Source: Bog-473 sp963704355
GTDB taxonomy: Bacteria > Actinomycetota > Acidimicrobiia > Acidimicrobiales > RAAP-2
Assembly (NCBI GenBank): GCA_963704355.1
Contig: OY969891.1
Location: forward strand, 1,364,001-1,428,000
Length of the DNA: 64,000 nt
Direction: 5' to 3'
A program made the position numbers and the translations under genes. A model generated the notes under the pieces. That model was not told the DNA's origin, did no database searches, and saw nothing but the letters and a program-made list of their open reading frames with translations. Positions 44,611 to 53,440 of this stretch are shown here, piece by piece (within the stretch, counting starts at the first letter, position 1; every line of letters begins with the position of its first letter).

Positions 44611-45111
44611 CTAACCGGGTTCGGGGTGCCCCGCTATGAGCTTCGGGGTGGTGCGGTACGTGAGCAGGCCCGGGTAGCCGCCGTCCACGGACCGGGTGGC
44701 GCGGAGCAAGAAGGCCTCGTGGTCACCGACGGAAAAGTGGCCCAGGATCGTGCCCTCGAGGCTGACTGCGGTGTCGACCAAGAGCGGCGCCCCCGTCGCA
44801 CCCAGCCGCCAATCCACCTGTTCGAATTTGTCGACCAGGTCACCGGTCTCCTCGCCGAAGATGCGCGCCACGTCCACCTGGTCGGTGCCCAGGAGATGGA
44901 GTCCCATGGCTTCCGAACGCTCGGCGACGTCGAACGTGTGGTTCAACTTGGAGATGCAGACGAGGAAATTCGGCGGGTGGATGCTGCATTGGGTCACGAA
45001 TCCGGCCAGGCACCCGCTCATGGCGCCGTCGCCCGCCCGGACCGTCACGACGTAGAAGGCGTAGTCGATCCGGTCGAGGAACGGTGCCAGACCCTCTTTC
45101 TGGCTCGTCAC
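44611..45111 (-). CDS. flavin reductase-like FMN-binding protein
   Basis: A 166-residue protein of the flavin reductase domain family. YAFYVVTVRAGDGAMSGCLAGFVTQCSIHPPNFLVCISKLNHT is the FMN-binding split barrel, followed by LHLLGTDQVDVARIFGEETGD. It may reduce flavin for a monooxygenase or act as a diaphorase. GTG start 45111 is set by GGGAGG shortly upstream; the open frame continues 54 codons but has no ribosome site. It is convergent with the ArsR operon. Confidence 0.83.
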   Translation of the reverse strand: MTSQKEGLAPFLDRIDYAFYVVTVRAGDGAMSGCLAGFVTQCSIHPPNFLVCISKLNHTFDVAERSEAMGLHLLGTDQVDVARIFGEETGDLVDKFEQVDWRLGATGAPLLVDTAVSLEGTILGHFSVGDHEAFLLRATRSVDGGYPGLLTYRTTPKLIAGHPEPG

Positions 45112-45245
45112 AAGACCTCCCGCTCGGCGGCACCAACTGGGTGCCGGCATCGCCCCAGCCCAGCGTCGGCCGAGGGGTGCCACGCCCGAGTGCGCCCCGG
45201 TGGTGGAGCCCTTCCGCAACCGCATCGGCGGGCACCCCGTTGGGG

Positions 45246-45272
45246 TTGCAGTACCCGCCCGGCGGGTAGGCA
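45246..45272 (+). promoter_or_regulatory. MFS gene promoter, leaderless start
   Basis: TTGCAG and TAGGCA with a 15-bp spacer; the ATG at 45281 lies 8 nt after the -10. This favours the 45281 start over the longer open frame. Confidence 0.45.
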
Positions 45273-45280
45273 AAACTCAT

Positions 45281-46993
45281 ATGGATGAGCTGCGCGCGGG
45301 AGCGGGCCCGAGCAGTCGCCAGGTGGGGGGGTTGCGCGTGGTGACTCCTGGGATGGCGGCGGGCGGGCCGAACGGATCGGACGGGGCGGTGCCCGGCCTG
45401 GCCACGAAGAAGGGCGGCCTCGGGACCGCGGCGCAGGCGCTCGCGCTGGCGACGCTGTGCGGCGTCCTCTTCCTGACGTTCCTCGACAACACGATCGTGA
45501 GCGTGGGGCTGGCCAACGTGCAGAGCAGCCTGCATGCCGGTGTGACCTCGCTGCAGTGGGTCGTGAACGGCTATGCGCTCACGTTCGCGAGCTTCATGCT
45601 GGCCGCCGGGATGTTGGGTGACATCCTTGGGCGCAAGCGCATCATGCTCGCCGGCGTCGGGGTGTTCTGCGCCGGCTCGGTCGTGGCCGCCTTGGCGACC
45701 AACGTGGACTGGCTCATCGCCGGTCGCGTCATCATGGGCATCGGCGCCGCCGCCAGCGAGCCGGGGACGCTCTCCATCATCCGCCACGTCTACCCCGACA
45801 AGGAAACGAGAGCCGACGCGCTCGGCGTCTGGGCTGCTGTCTCGGGCCTCGCTCTCGCCCTCGGTCCCGTCATCGGAGGCGCGCTGGTCGGCTTCTCGAG
45901 CTGGCGCGCCATCTTCTGGTTCAACCTGGGCTTCGGCGCGATCGCCTTCATTTTGGCGGCCGTCACCGTGCCCGAGTCGGCCGATCGCCAGGACCGCAAG
46001 ATCGACGTCCTAGGGTTCGTGTTCGGGGCCGCGTTCTTGGCCTGCCTGTCCTTGGCCGTGATCCAGGGCGAAGACGCCGGCTACAAATCGCCCGGCATCC
46101 TGGCGCTCTTCGTCCTGTGCGCGGTGTCCGCGGTTGCGTTCGTGATCACGGAGCACAGGTTCCGGACCCCGATGCTCGACCTCTCGTTGTTCCGCAAACC
46201 GCCCTTCACCGGAGCGAACTTCGTTGCGTTCGCCGCCTATTTCGGCACCTTCTCCATCTTCTTCTTCACCGCCCTGTACTTGCAGGTGGTGGTCGGCAAC
46301 TCGGCCTACCAGACCGCGGTCGACTTCCTCCCCATGGCGGCGGGATTGATCATTGCGTCGGCGGTCACCGGCCCGCTGGTCGCCAAGATAGGTCCGAAGT
46401 GGCCGATGACGTTCGGCTGTCTCCTCGCTGGCTCCGGCATCTTGATCGCCGATGCCGTGCTCGGTCCGACGGTCAGGTTCGGGACGCTCGGGTGGGTGCT
46501 GCCACTGGCCGGCATCGGTATCGGGATGGTGCTCGTGCCGGTCACCTCCGTCCCGCTGGCGGTGGTCCGACCGGAGCGATCGGGCATGGCGGCATCGGCT
46601 ACGAACACCAGTCGGGAGATGGGTGCCGTCTTCGGCGTGGCGATCCTCGGAGCCATCGTCAACGCGAAGCTGACCGGCGACCTGGCGGCGAAGTTGAAGG
46701 CGATCGGCATCCCCCCCAACTTCCAGGCGCTCGTCGAGCACGCCATTCAGACCGGTGGGACCAGCGGCGGCGCGGCCAGCAGCGCCGAGCACTCGAAGAA
46801 TGCGGCGGTCGCCCACATTGCCACCAAGGTGGTAAATGCTGCGTACGACGCGTTCGGCTCGGGGCTGCACGAGGCGTTGCTGATCTCGGGGCTCCTCATC
46901 CTGGCGGGAGCCGTCGTGGCCGTCATCACCATTCCCCGGCTGTCCCAGGTGATACCGCACGAAGACGACGAGCCCGTCCCTGCCCTCGTCTGA
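45281..46993 (+). CDS. DHA2-family MFS multidrug exporter (EmrB/QacA type)
   Basis: A 570-residue inner-membrane antiporter with about 14 helices. Motif A is GMLGDILGRKRIML, and TLCGVLFLTFLDNTIVSVGL marks helix 1 with the Asp typical of drug exporters. The large size and GVWAAVSGLALALGPVIGG (motif C) support the DHA2 group. It likely exports drugs or toxic metabolites by proton exchange. It is divergent from the flavin reductase gene, with no dedicated regulator beside it. Confidence 0.9.
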   Translation: MDELRAGAGPSSRQVGGLRVVTPGMAAGGPNGSDGAVPGLATKKGGLGTAAQALALATLCGVLFLTFLDNTIVSVGLANVQSSLHAGVTSLQWVVNGYALTFASFMLAAGMLGDILGRKRIMLAGVGVFCAGSVVAALATNVDWLIAGRVIMGIGAAASEPGTLSIIRHVYPDKETRADALGVWAAVSGLALALGPVIGGALVGFSSWRAIFWFNLGFGAIAFILAAVTVPESADRQDRKIDVLGFVFGAAFLACLSLAVIQGEDAGYKSPGILALFVLCAVSAVAFVITEHRFRTPMLDLSLFRKPPFTGANFVAFAAYFGTFSIFFFTALYLQVVVGNSAYQTAVDFLPMAAGLIIASAVTGPLVAKIGPKWPMTFGCLLAGSGILIADAVLGPTVRFGTLGWVLPLAGIGIGMVLVPVTSVPLAVVRPERSGMAASATNTSREMGAVFGVAILGAIVNAKLTGDLAAKLKAIGIPPNFQALVEHAIQTGGTSGGAASSAEHSKNAAVAHIATKVVNAAYDAFGSGLHEALLISGLLILAGAVVAVITIPRLSQVIPHEDDEPVPALV

Positions 46994-47002
46994 GGCGAAC
47001 GC

Positions 47003-47773
47003 CTATCTCGTCGGCTCCCTCCGTTCGCGGTCGCCGGAAGCCGGCCCACCCGGCACCGTGGCGTGCACGAACGCCTCGACGGCACCCCCGGACCCTCCGA
47101 CGGCACATGGGGCCACCCCGATCACCGACCACCCGAGTCGCTTCATCGCCCCCATGACCATGGTCACGGCCTCGTGCACTGCGCCGGCGTCGGCCCGGAG
47201 GGTCGCCGCGTGGAGCTCGAAGGTGGGCTTGACCAGTGCCACGACCTGCGCACACGGTGCGAGCAGACCGACGTCGAGTTGCGGCAGCGAGTCGGCCAGG
47301 GCGAGATACGACAGGTCCATCGTCACCACCTGAACCGGCTCGGGGACCAGGTCGGGGCCGACTTGGGCCAGGTTGGTGCGCTCGAGGTTCACCACACGCG
47401 GATCGGCGCGCAGCCTCCCGCGCAGCTGGCCCGAGCCGGCGTCGACGGCGTAGACGCGTCGGGCGCCCGCGTCGAGCAGTGCCTGCGTGAACCCGCCGGC
47501 CGCCGCACCCAGGTCGAGCGCGACTACACCGCAGACTTCGAGGTCGAACGCGTGGAGCGCGCCGTGTAGCTTGCGCGTCCCGCGCAGCGGAATCTCGTCG
47601 ACCAGGCGCAGGGCGGCGTCGGCCCGCACGCGTGAGGCCGGGTTGTGGACGGGAGCGCCGTCGACCAGGACGCGCCCGCGCGCGATCTCAAGGGTCGGGT
47701 CGACGACGACGGGGAACCTGCGCTGCAGCAGGGTGGCGAGCGCGACGAACGGGGCGCGCTTCTTGGACGGCAC
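47003..47773 (-). CDS. TlyA-like S4/FtsJ rRNA methyltransferase
   Basis: A 256-residue S-adenosylmethionine enzyme. An N-terminal S4 RNA-binding region (IARGRVLVDGAPVHNPASRV) precedes an FtsJ-like domain. The SAM site is ALDLGAAAGGFTQALLDAG, and the K-D-K set appears as GTRKLHGAL, TMDLSYL and ALVKPTFEL. TlyA proteins 2'-O-methylate ribosomal RNA and influence capreomycin sensitivity. The S4 part is shorter or more divergent than in mycobacterial TlyA. The GTG start sits just after a hairpin that encloses its ribosome site. Confidence 0.83.
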   Translation of the reverse strand: MPSKKRAPFVALATLLQRRFPVVVDPTLEIARGRVLVDGAPVHNPASRVRADAALRLVDEIPLRGTRKLHGALHAFDLEVCGVVALDLGAAAGGFTQALLDAGARRVYAVDAGSGQLRGRLRADPRVVNLERTNLAQVGPDLVPEPVQVVTMDLSYLALADSLPQLDVGLLAPCAQVVALVKPTFELHAATLRADAGAVHEAVTMVMGAMKRLGWSVIGVAPCAVGGSGGAVEAFVHATVPGGPASGDRERREPTR

Positions 47774-47777
47774 GGTG

Positions 47778-47825
47778 GGTGCTCCTCTCGCTCGGACCGG
47801 ATGGGGACCGAGCGGGCGAGGAGGC
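47778..47825 (-). promoter_or_regulatory. hairpin that masks the TlyA-like ribosome binding site
   Basis: On the minus strand CTCCTC-G-C-CCGCTCGG pairs with CCGAGCGA-GAGGAG around a short loop. The GAGGAG arm is the Shine-Dalgarno sequence of the GTG start at 47773. Translation would need the stem opened, as in RNA thermometers or attenuators. The remaining 296 bp up to 48121 hold no supported gene. Confidence 0.5.
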
Positions 47826-48121
47826 CCACGGGCAGTTGGTATAGGCCAACGTCGCCAGTGCGCACGCGACCAAACGCGTGCGGCAGGGCGGCGGCGACCG
47901 GGTTCGAGTCAGACCTAACGGAAGGGCATGTCCTTCACATGATCCCGCAGCGGGCCAGACGCGGCAAGGGGCCGGCGTCGGGCGGAGCGAGTGGCTCAGC
48001 GCCCCTCGGAGCTACAGCGTATTCAGCCAGCCTGTTCGGCGCGAAAGCAACGGGCCGGCAAGGACGAGCTCAGGGGGGAGTTCCGAGCCCGTACCCGCCG
48101 GCCGATCGGTGGTGATCTGCG

Positions 48122-49457
48122 CTAGTCGCCCGGGAAGTTCTCGATGTACGGCATCTCGCTGCCTCCGTTGTCGAAGACCCCCGCCGCCCAGAGCTCGCCG
48201 CCGGTCGTCGCATCGACGCCGCCCAAGATGTTGCTGCCCGAGCCGGGCGCAGGGCCCGTGTCGACCGTCCACACCCCGTCCACCTCGTGGATCAGGAGCG
48301 GGTTGTTGTTGTCCGTCGTGGGGTCGACATAGGTGCCGGCGGCCCAGACGCTGTCGGGGGTAGCGGCGACGCCCCAGAGGCTGGTCCAGATGGACCCGGC
48401 CGAGGCCGGCAGGTGGGCGACGCTCCACGAGGCGCCGTCATAGACCTCCACGAGCGGGCGGCCGCCGCCGGCGGGGCTGTCCACCTGTCCGACGGCGTAG
48501 ACGTTCTGGCCCTCGGCCGCGACGGCGTTGAGCATGGTGGTCCCCGCGTGCTCCACCGGCGTGGTGACGGCGGACCACGACTGCCCGTCCCAGTGTTCGA
48601 CGAGCGCCTGGTCCGGGCCGGCGTTGTTCAGCTGCTGCCCGACCGCCCAGGCGTCGTCGGGCGACACGGCGACGACGCCGTAGAGGAGGTTGTCGTTCGT
48701 GCCCGGGTCGGCCGTCGGCATCACCGACCACGACGAGCCGTTCCAGTGGTACGCCAGCGATTCGAAGCCACCGTTGGAATTTTGCTGGGTCCCGACGGCC
48801 CAGACGTCGCTGGAGGAGCTCGCCGAGGCCCCGAAGAGCATGTCTCGCTGCGAGCCGGGCTGGGCAATGGGGTCGATGCTCCATTTGGCACCGTTCCACG
48901 ACTCGATCAGGGCGCGGTCGTTGAAGTTCGCGTCGAGCCGCATCCCGACGGCCCAGGCCCGCCCCTGGCTCGCCGCGGCCCCGTAGAACGAGTTGAAGTT
49001 CGAGCCCGTGTTGGGCGTCGGCACGACGGACCAGCTCGTGCCGTTGTAGTGCTCGGCGAACGTGAGTGTGGCGTCCGGGTTCGAGGTCGGCGTGTCCGGG
49101 AGGAAGTTGCCGACGGCCCACACGTCGTTCGGCGAAGAGGCCGCGACGGCGCCCAGGCTGTTGTCCGAACTGCCGAGGCGCTGTGCCTGTTGGACCGTCC
49201 ATCCGCCCGAGCTCGCGGTCGAATGGGTCATCGACACGGGCTCGTTGTCCGGAGTGGGTGATGACGTCGGGTAGAAGGGCGGCGTCAGCATCGTCGTGGC
49301 GATCGCCTTCGATCCAGTGACCGCGAAGAGCGGCAGCACAGGTTGGACGTTGGCCGTGTCGCACGTGAGCTGCAAGCACGGCAGCCCGAAGAGCGACTGC
49401 ATGGTGGCCAGCATCGAGTAATGGTTCGATGGGTTCGAGTCCTGAATGCCCCGTGGT
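48122..49457 (-). pseudogene. 3' part of a split secreted phosphoesterase-propeller gene
   Basis: This fragment continues the gene whose 5' part is at 52546-53440. It starts, in frame with that part, at PRGIQDSNPSNHYSMLATMQ, the end of a phosphoesterase domain (SLFGLPCLQLTCDTANVQPVL). The rest is a seven-or-so-blade propeller with repeated SSDVWAVG and NGSSWSVMPT motifs. An insertion element separates the halves. Without start or signal peptide it is not expressed as a normal protein. The open frame seen upstream runs through the element and is not real. Confidence 0.85.
49453..49457. repeat. target-site duplication, left copy
   Basis: GTGGT here matches GCGGT at 52546-52550 with one mismatch. 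Removing one copy and the element keeps the split gene in frame. Confidence 0.7.
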
Positions 49458-49479
49458 GGGTCAGTGACAAAACTGACCC
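49458..49479. repeat. left terminal hairpin of the insertion element
   Basis: GGGTCAGT-GACAAA-ACTGACCC is a perfect 8-bp inverted repeat with a 6-nt centre, and its outer 17 bases form the terminal inverted repeat. A second related motif, CAGCGACAGAACTCGC, lies just inside at about 49485-49500 and resembles the right end more closely. Confidence 0.75.
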
Positions 49480-49638
49480 CTCCGCAGCGACAGAACTCGC
49501 CATAAGGCATCACCATTTTGCAGCAAGGGTGTCTCACATCCCCGATGCGGTGCTGCGAAGGGTCACTGAGCTGAAGCGGGGGTGCGATGGAGCGGTCGCG
49601 GACGCGCCTGTCAGGGCTCGTGTGCGCGGCGGTCAGGT

Positions 49639-51291
49639 TCAGTCGGCCACAGCTGGGGGTGGTCGGTAGTCGGTGATGCTCATGCGCCGTCGTCGAGCCC
49701 GCTCGGCCACCTTGGGCTCTTCGCCAGCCCCCACGAGGTTCCGGAAGGCGGCGATCTTGCGGAAGTTGGCCGCCATGAGGAGCAGGCCCACAAAGAGACT
49801 CTGGGCGGCGATGCCGCGGACACGGCGGCGTCCCGGTGTTTGGAGGGACTCGTGCGCGGGGTCCTTCACGTAGCCGTTCGTGCCCTCGATGGTGTTGCGG
49901 TAGGTGGCATAGACACCAGCCCATTCGGGCGATCCGAAGGCGAGGTCCTGGCGGTGCCGGGCTCCGACGTCAGGGGCGATGGTGACCGCGCTTTGGGTGC
50001 ACACCTTGGGCGGATCCGCCGGAGGGTCGAGCACGGGGACCTTGCCGAGGGCCAGGGGCGCCGCCTCCGGACGAAGCGCACAGCACAGGCGCGGGTGCTC
50101 GCCGCGGGCCGGACAGGCGAAGCGCTCATAACCGTCGTCGTCGGGTCCCTCCTTGCGCACCAAGCGCCATGATCTCCTGGCCTCGATGCGTGCCGCATAG
50201 GTGGGCGCGTCGATGGTCCCCGCGCGTAACTGCGTGCTGGCCTGGACCAAGTCGGTGGGCATGGCGGGGCAGTAGAAGGTCCCCTCGACCATGACCGCGC
50301 CCGCGCTATTGGCCCCGCGCCCGAGCTCGGTCTCCTTGTAGTCCATGACGAGTGAGTACCCGAGCGCGCGCACCGGCAGGTGGAAGGACTCGGGACGGGC
50401 TTGGCTATAACCACGGTCGGCCCCCAAGAAGCCCGCCGGGTAGCCCCTCTCGCGCACAGACGTGAGCAGGCGCACGGCGGTGCCGCCGGGATCCTCGCCG
50501 GGGCGCCCGAGGCAGGCGCCGAGCACCAAGTTGGGATGCGTGGGCACCGCGCCAGGTGGACGTCCCATGGTCACGATGGTGGCTTCTTGGGCCCAGAACA
50601 GCTTGCGCAGCTTCTTTCCTGTCGGGCCGACCATCTCGCGGTGGTCGCCCTCGCGGACATACCAGCCTCCGTCGGGATCACTCGCAGACGTGCCCGCCCG
50701 TGCCGAAGGGCCGCGGCTGAAGAGCGGGACGACGGTGGCGTCGAGACCGGCCGAGCCGTCGAAGGTCCCGAGCTCGGCACTCGAGCACGCCATGAGCGAG
50801 GCCTCGATCAGATCGTTCACGACCGACTCGAGGCGTGCTCGTCGCAACGCGACCTCGGCCTCGGTGAGCTCGACGGCCAACGCGTCGAGGACGTCTTGGT
50901 CGATGACGCGGTTCTTCACCTGGCGCGAGGGGTCCATGACGCCCACCATCAGGTGGAACAAGTAGCGCACACAGCGATAGCGGGCGAGCAGGCTCTTCTT
51001 GGTGTTGGCCTCGCCGCGCACGCCCAGCTCGGCGCGCCGGTGCGCCGAGAGGGTGCGATAGAGCAGCTTGGTCGCCGCGCTCAGATGCAGCGCCCGATCG
51101 TCGATGGCCAAGCAGAGCAGCGCGACCAACAGGGCGCGCACCGGCAGGGTCCGCGGTCGACCGGTCTGACGCACGAGCAGGGCCTCGAGGCGATCGGGGA
51201 TCCCCGACGCATCGATCACGTCGATGGCGAAGCCAACGGCTTCGTCGCTCATGTGCGAGGAGACCGCCGGGATCGCCCGGCCCGAGCTCAT
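49639..51291 (-). CDS. DDE-type transposase
   Basis: A 550-residue transposase. The catalytic acids appear as GLDATVVPLF, GFLGADRGYSQ and YRNTIEGTNGYVKD, spaced as in DDE enzymes with an RNase H fold. The N-terminal helical region (FAIDVIDASGIPDRLEALLV) probably binds the ends. ACPARGEHPRLCC suggests a small zinc site between the second Asp and Glu. No family name is certain. Its start overlaps the stop of the tyrosine recombinase gene (ATGA), so the two proteins are produced together. Confidence 0.88.
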   Translation of the reverse strand: MSSGRAIPAVSSHMSDEAVGFAIDVIDASGIPDRLEALLVRQTGRPRTLPVRALLVALLCLAIDDRALHLSAATKLLYRTLSAHRRAELGVRGEANTKKSLLARYRCVRYLFHLMVGVMDPSRQVKNRVIDQDVLDALAVELTEAEVALRRARLESVVNDLIEASLMACSSAELGTFDGSAGLDATVVPLFSRGPSARAGTSASDPDGGWYVREGDHREMVGPTGKKLRKLFWAQEATIVTMGRPPGAVPTHPNLVLGACLGRPGEDPGGTAVRLLTSVRERGYPAGFLGADRGYSQARPESFHLPVRALGYSLVMDYKETELGRGANSAGAVMVEGTFYCPAMPTDLVQASTQLRAGTIDAPTYAARIEARRSWRLVRKEGPDDDGYERFACPARGEHPRLCCALRPEAAPLALGKVPVLDPPADPPKVCTQSAVTIAPDVGARHRQDLAFGSPEWAGVYATYRNTIEGTNGYVKDPAHESLQTPGRRRVRGIAAQSLFVGLLLMAANFRKIAAFRNLVGAGEEPKVAERARRRRMSITDYRPPPAVAD

Positions 51292-52079
51292 AGGTGCTCC
51301 GCAGCCAGAGCGGCGCGCAGGGCGGCCTTGGACCGAGCGGCACCGTCGACATGGCGGGCATAGCGCAAGAGCGACTCGACCTCGGCAATGCCGGTCATCT
51401 CGAGCAGCCGCCGCAATGGCGCCCGCGCCACGAGATGGTCGCAGATGAAGCTCGAACGCGCCCGCGCCACCGAGAGCCTCGGCGCGCCCGGGTCGGCCAC
51501 CAGGGTCCGGCAAAAGTCGTTGACGAAGTTGGGATAGGAGCGATCCGCCTCTCCGGGGCGAAAGACATAGGCGTCATGGGCGACGCCGAGTTCTTCTACA
51601 AGACGCGCTTCGTGAGGGCGCATCTCGATCACGCGGGCCGTGGGAGGGCCGACACTTATGAGGACTCGGTCATGTCCCGCCTCGACGTCGCTCCCTCTGA
51701 GAGCCACCAGCTCTCCTGAGCGCACTCCGGCCCCGAGGCACAGAGCCAAGAGGGCGAGGGCCGAGCGCACCCGCCAGGCGCGGCGCTGGGCCCGGGCGAT
51801 GGCGAAGAGCTCGGCCCGTTCGGCCGCGCTATAGGGGGCCGGGGCGGACGAGCCGGCGAAACGCGGCGCGCCCTTGGGCGTCTCGACGCCCCCGACTGAG
51901 CGCAGCACCGAGTGGTAGGTGCCCTTCGTCGAAGGAGCGCGGCCCTCGAGCCCGGTGCACAAGTACGCCGCGATCAAAAGATCGGCCAGCGCGGGTGAGC
52001 CCAGTCCCTGGTTCGCACAGAAGCGCTCGAGTCCGGCGAGCACCGAACGCTCCCGGCTGACCCGACGCTCGGGGGGCAT
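51288..52079 (-). CDS. tyrosine recombinase (integrase family)
   Basis: A 263-residue phage-integrase-type protein. The first catalytic Arg lies in CLGAGVRSGELVALRGSDV, a second Arg region in LSVARARSSFICDHLVA, and the nucleophile Tyr in VESLLRYARHVD. The His of the usual HxxR box is not evident, so activity may be altered. The N-terminal SAM-like core-binding domain is present but short. It is encoded inside the element upstream of and overlapping the transposase gene. Confidence 0.82.
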   Translation of the reverse strand: MPPERRVSRERSVLAGLERFCANQGLGSPALADLLIAAYLCTGLEGRAPSTKGTYHSVLRSVGGVETPKGAPRFAGSSAPAPYSAAERAELFAIARAQRRAWRVRSALALLALCLGAGVRSGELVALRGSDVEAGHDRVLISVGPPTARVIEMRPHEARLVEELGVAHDAYVFRPGEADRSYPNFVNDFCRTLVADPGAPRLSVARARSSFICDHLVARAPLRRLLEMTGIAEVESLLRYARHVDGAARSKAALRAALAAEHL

Positions 52080-52109
52080 GGACTTGAATAGTATCTACGT
52101 CAAGTCCAT
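52078..52109. promoter_or_regulatory. operator-like inverted repeat in the element's divergent promoter
   Basis: ATGGACTTGA and TCAAGTCCAT form a perfect 10-bp inverted repeat around a 12-bp AT-rich spacer. The left arm overlaps the recombinase start codon; the small protein gene starts 14 bp beyond the right arm. Confidence 0.65.
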
Positions 52110-52123
52110 CGATCGGGGATGCT

Positions 52124-52495
52124 ATGGAGATGAAAGGCACCAGCGAAGGGCGCCGGGCGGCGATCCTGGCCGAAATCGAGGCTCTCGGCCCGGTGCTCCC
52201 CGGTTCCATCGTCGAACGCTCGACGCGTTGCCAGCGCTCAGGGTGCCACTGCCGCGCCGAGCCGCCCCAGCTGCACGGTCCCTATGCCACCTGGATGCAC
52301 CAAGAGAGCGGCCGTCAGGTGACCAAGACCCTCAGCGCCCAAGAAGCGCAGCATCTGCGTCCCATGCTGGCCGCCGATCGCCGTCTACGTGCACTGGTCG
52401 CCGAGCTCGAGTCCTTGACGGTGACCGAACTGGCCAACGAGGGACTCGACGCATCCACTGCCGTGGGAAAGCCAAAGCGCAAAGCCGGGAAGTGA
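52124..52495 (+). CDS. small Cys-rich protein of the element (DUF6788-like)
   Basis: A 123-residue protein encoded divergently from the recombinase. Its middle holds RCQRSGCHCRAEPPQLHGPYATW, with three Cys suited to metal binding, and the C-terminus is basic (KPKRKAGK). It resembles proteins labelled DUF6788 that often neighbour transposase genes; the role is unknown and may be DNA binding or regulation of the element. An alternative ATG two codons in is possible. Confidence 0.75.
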   Translation: MEMKGTSEGRRAAILAEIEALGPVLPGSIVERSTRCQRSGCHCRAEPPQLHGPYATWMHQESGRQVTKTLSAQEAQHLRPMLAADRRLRALVAELESLTVTELANEGLDASTAVGKPKRKAGK

Positions 52496-52520
52496 CCAGC
52501 GCAGAGCTGCCGTCGCACCT

Positions 52521-52545
52521 GGTTAGCGAGTTTTGTCGCTGACCC
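52521..52545. repeat. right terminal hairpin of the insertion element
   Basis: GGT-T-AGCGA and TCGCT-G-ACC pair around GTTTTG with one mismatch. The outer 17 bases are the right terminal inverted repeat. Confidence 0.7.
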
Positions 52546-53440
52546 GCGGTCCGTGGCTGGTGATGACGATGGCCGCCACCTGGCCACCGCCGGGCCGGGC
52601 GTCACAACAACCTGCCCCGGTGTCTCCGCTGTCGTACGTGATGGCGATCGCGTTGTTGCCCTGGGACCAGAAAGGCGCGTTGGTGATCTCGCTCACCAGG
52701 TTTCCGAGGTACGCGTCGCCCGCTGCGATCAGGTGCTGGTTCTGCGCGTCGCCCTCGTTCCCACTGTCGAGGCAATAAGGCGGATCGCCGTGCATGTCGT
52801 CGCACTCGCTCGGGACGATGTAGGAGAAGCGCGGGACCGTCCCGGCCGAGAGGTCCGGCGCGAGCTGCTGGATCGGCACCTGATGCGACCAATCGATGTT
52901 GTTCTGCGACGTGCTGAAGTTCTGGATCGCGTCGTGTTTCGACACATACAGCGGGTCGGAGTCCGGCGCCCCGTTGCACTTGGAGGGGAAGCAGATGTCC
53001 TCGAAACCAGGGTGGGGCAATCCGTCGAGGTAGGCCTTCCAGCTGACGCCAGCCTGGTCCATCTCGCTGATCAGGCTGGGTCCGGTGACCGCGTTCCTCC
53101 AGTAGGCGTCGTCGCTGTTGAGCCCGAAGGTACTGCCACCCAGGAGGCCGACGTAGTTCGGCTCGCTCGTTCCGTTCACTCCGTAGTACTCCGTGGCCGT
53201 CCCGAAGTGTGAGGCGTAGTAGTTGAGGTTCGGTGCGGCCGCGTTCCCGATGACGTCCGAGAAGCCGTTGTTCTCTTCGACAATGAGGAACACGTGGTTG
53301 TAGGTGGGCACCGCTGATCCGGACGCAGCCGCCGACACACCCACAAGTGCGGCGCCGGCAACGACCGCTCCGGCGAGGAGCACGGCGCCGAGCGGACGGG
53401 CCGTGCCATGGTGAAGGGAGGTGAACCGTCGAAGGGACAT
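52546..53440 (-). pseudogene. 5' part of a split secreted phosphoesterase-propeller gene
   Basis: Signal peptide LGAVLLAGAVVAGAALVGVSA follows MSLRRFTSLHHGTARP. The mature chain is a phosphoesterase (PF04185-like) domain: YNHVFLIVEENNGFSDVIGN, then ATEYYGVNGTSEPNYVGLLG and FSYIVPSECDDMHGD. It ends at ITSHGPR where the insertion element begins; the open frame runs 8 codons into the element. Family members hydrolyse phosphate esters, including phospholipase C-like enzymes. AGGAGG precedes the ATG. First four bases at the junction (GCGGT side) belong to the target duplication. Confidence 0.87.

Larger units (their letters stand above)
49458..52545. mobile_element. 3.1-kb insertion element with DDE transposase and tyrosine recombinase
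   Basis: The element is bounded by inverted repeats GGGTCAGTGACAAAACT (left) and GGGTCAGCGACAAAACT (right, reverse complement), 16 of 17 matching. It carries three genes: a DDE transposase and an overlapping tyrosine recombinase on the minus strand, and a divergent small Cys-rich protein. It interrupts a secreted phosphoesterase gene. Joining the two outer flanks after removing one 5-bp duplication copy gives 2226 bp, exactly 742 codons, and reads GPRGIQDSN across the junction. I do not recognise the element as a named IS family. Confidence 0.88.

Noticed and set aside
47895..47915. A tRNA-like T-loop (GGTTCGAGTC)
   Set aside because: The flanking bases do not pair as a T-stem and no acceptor or anticodon arm is found.
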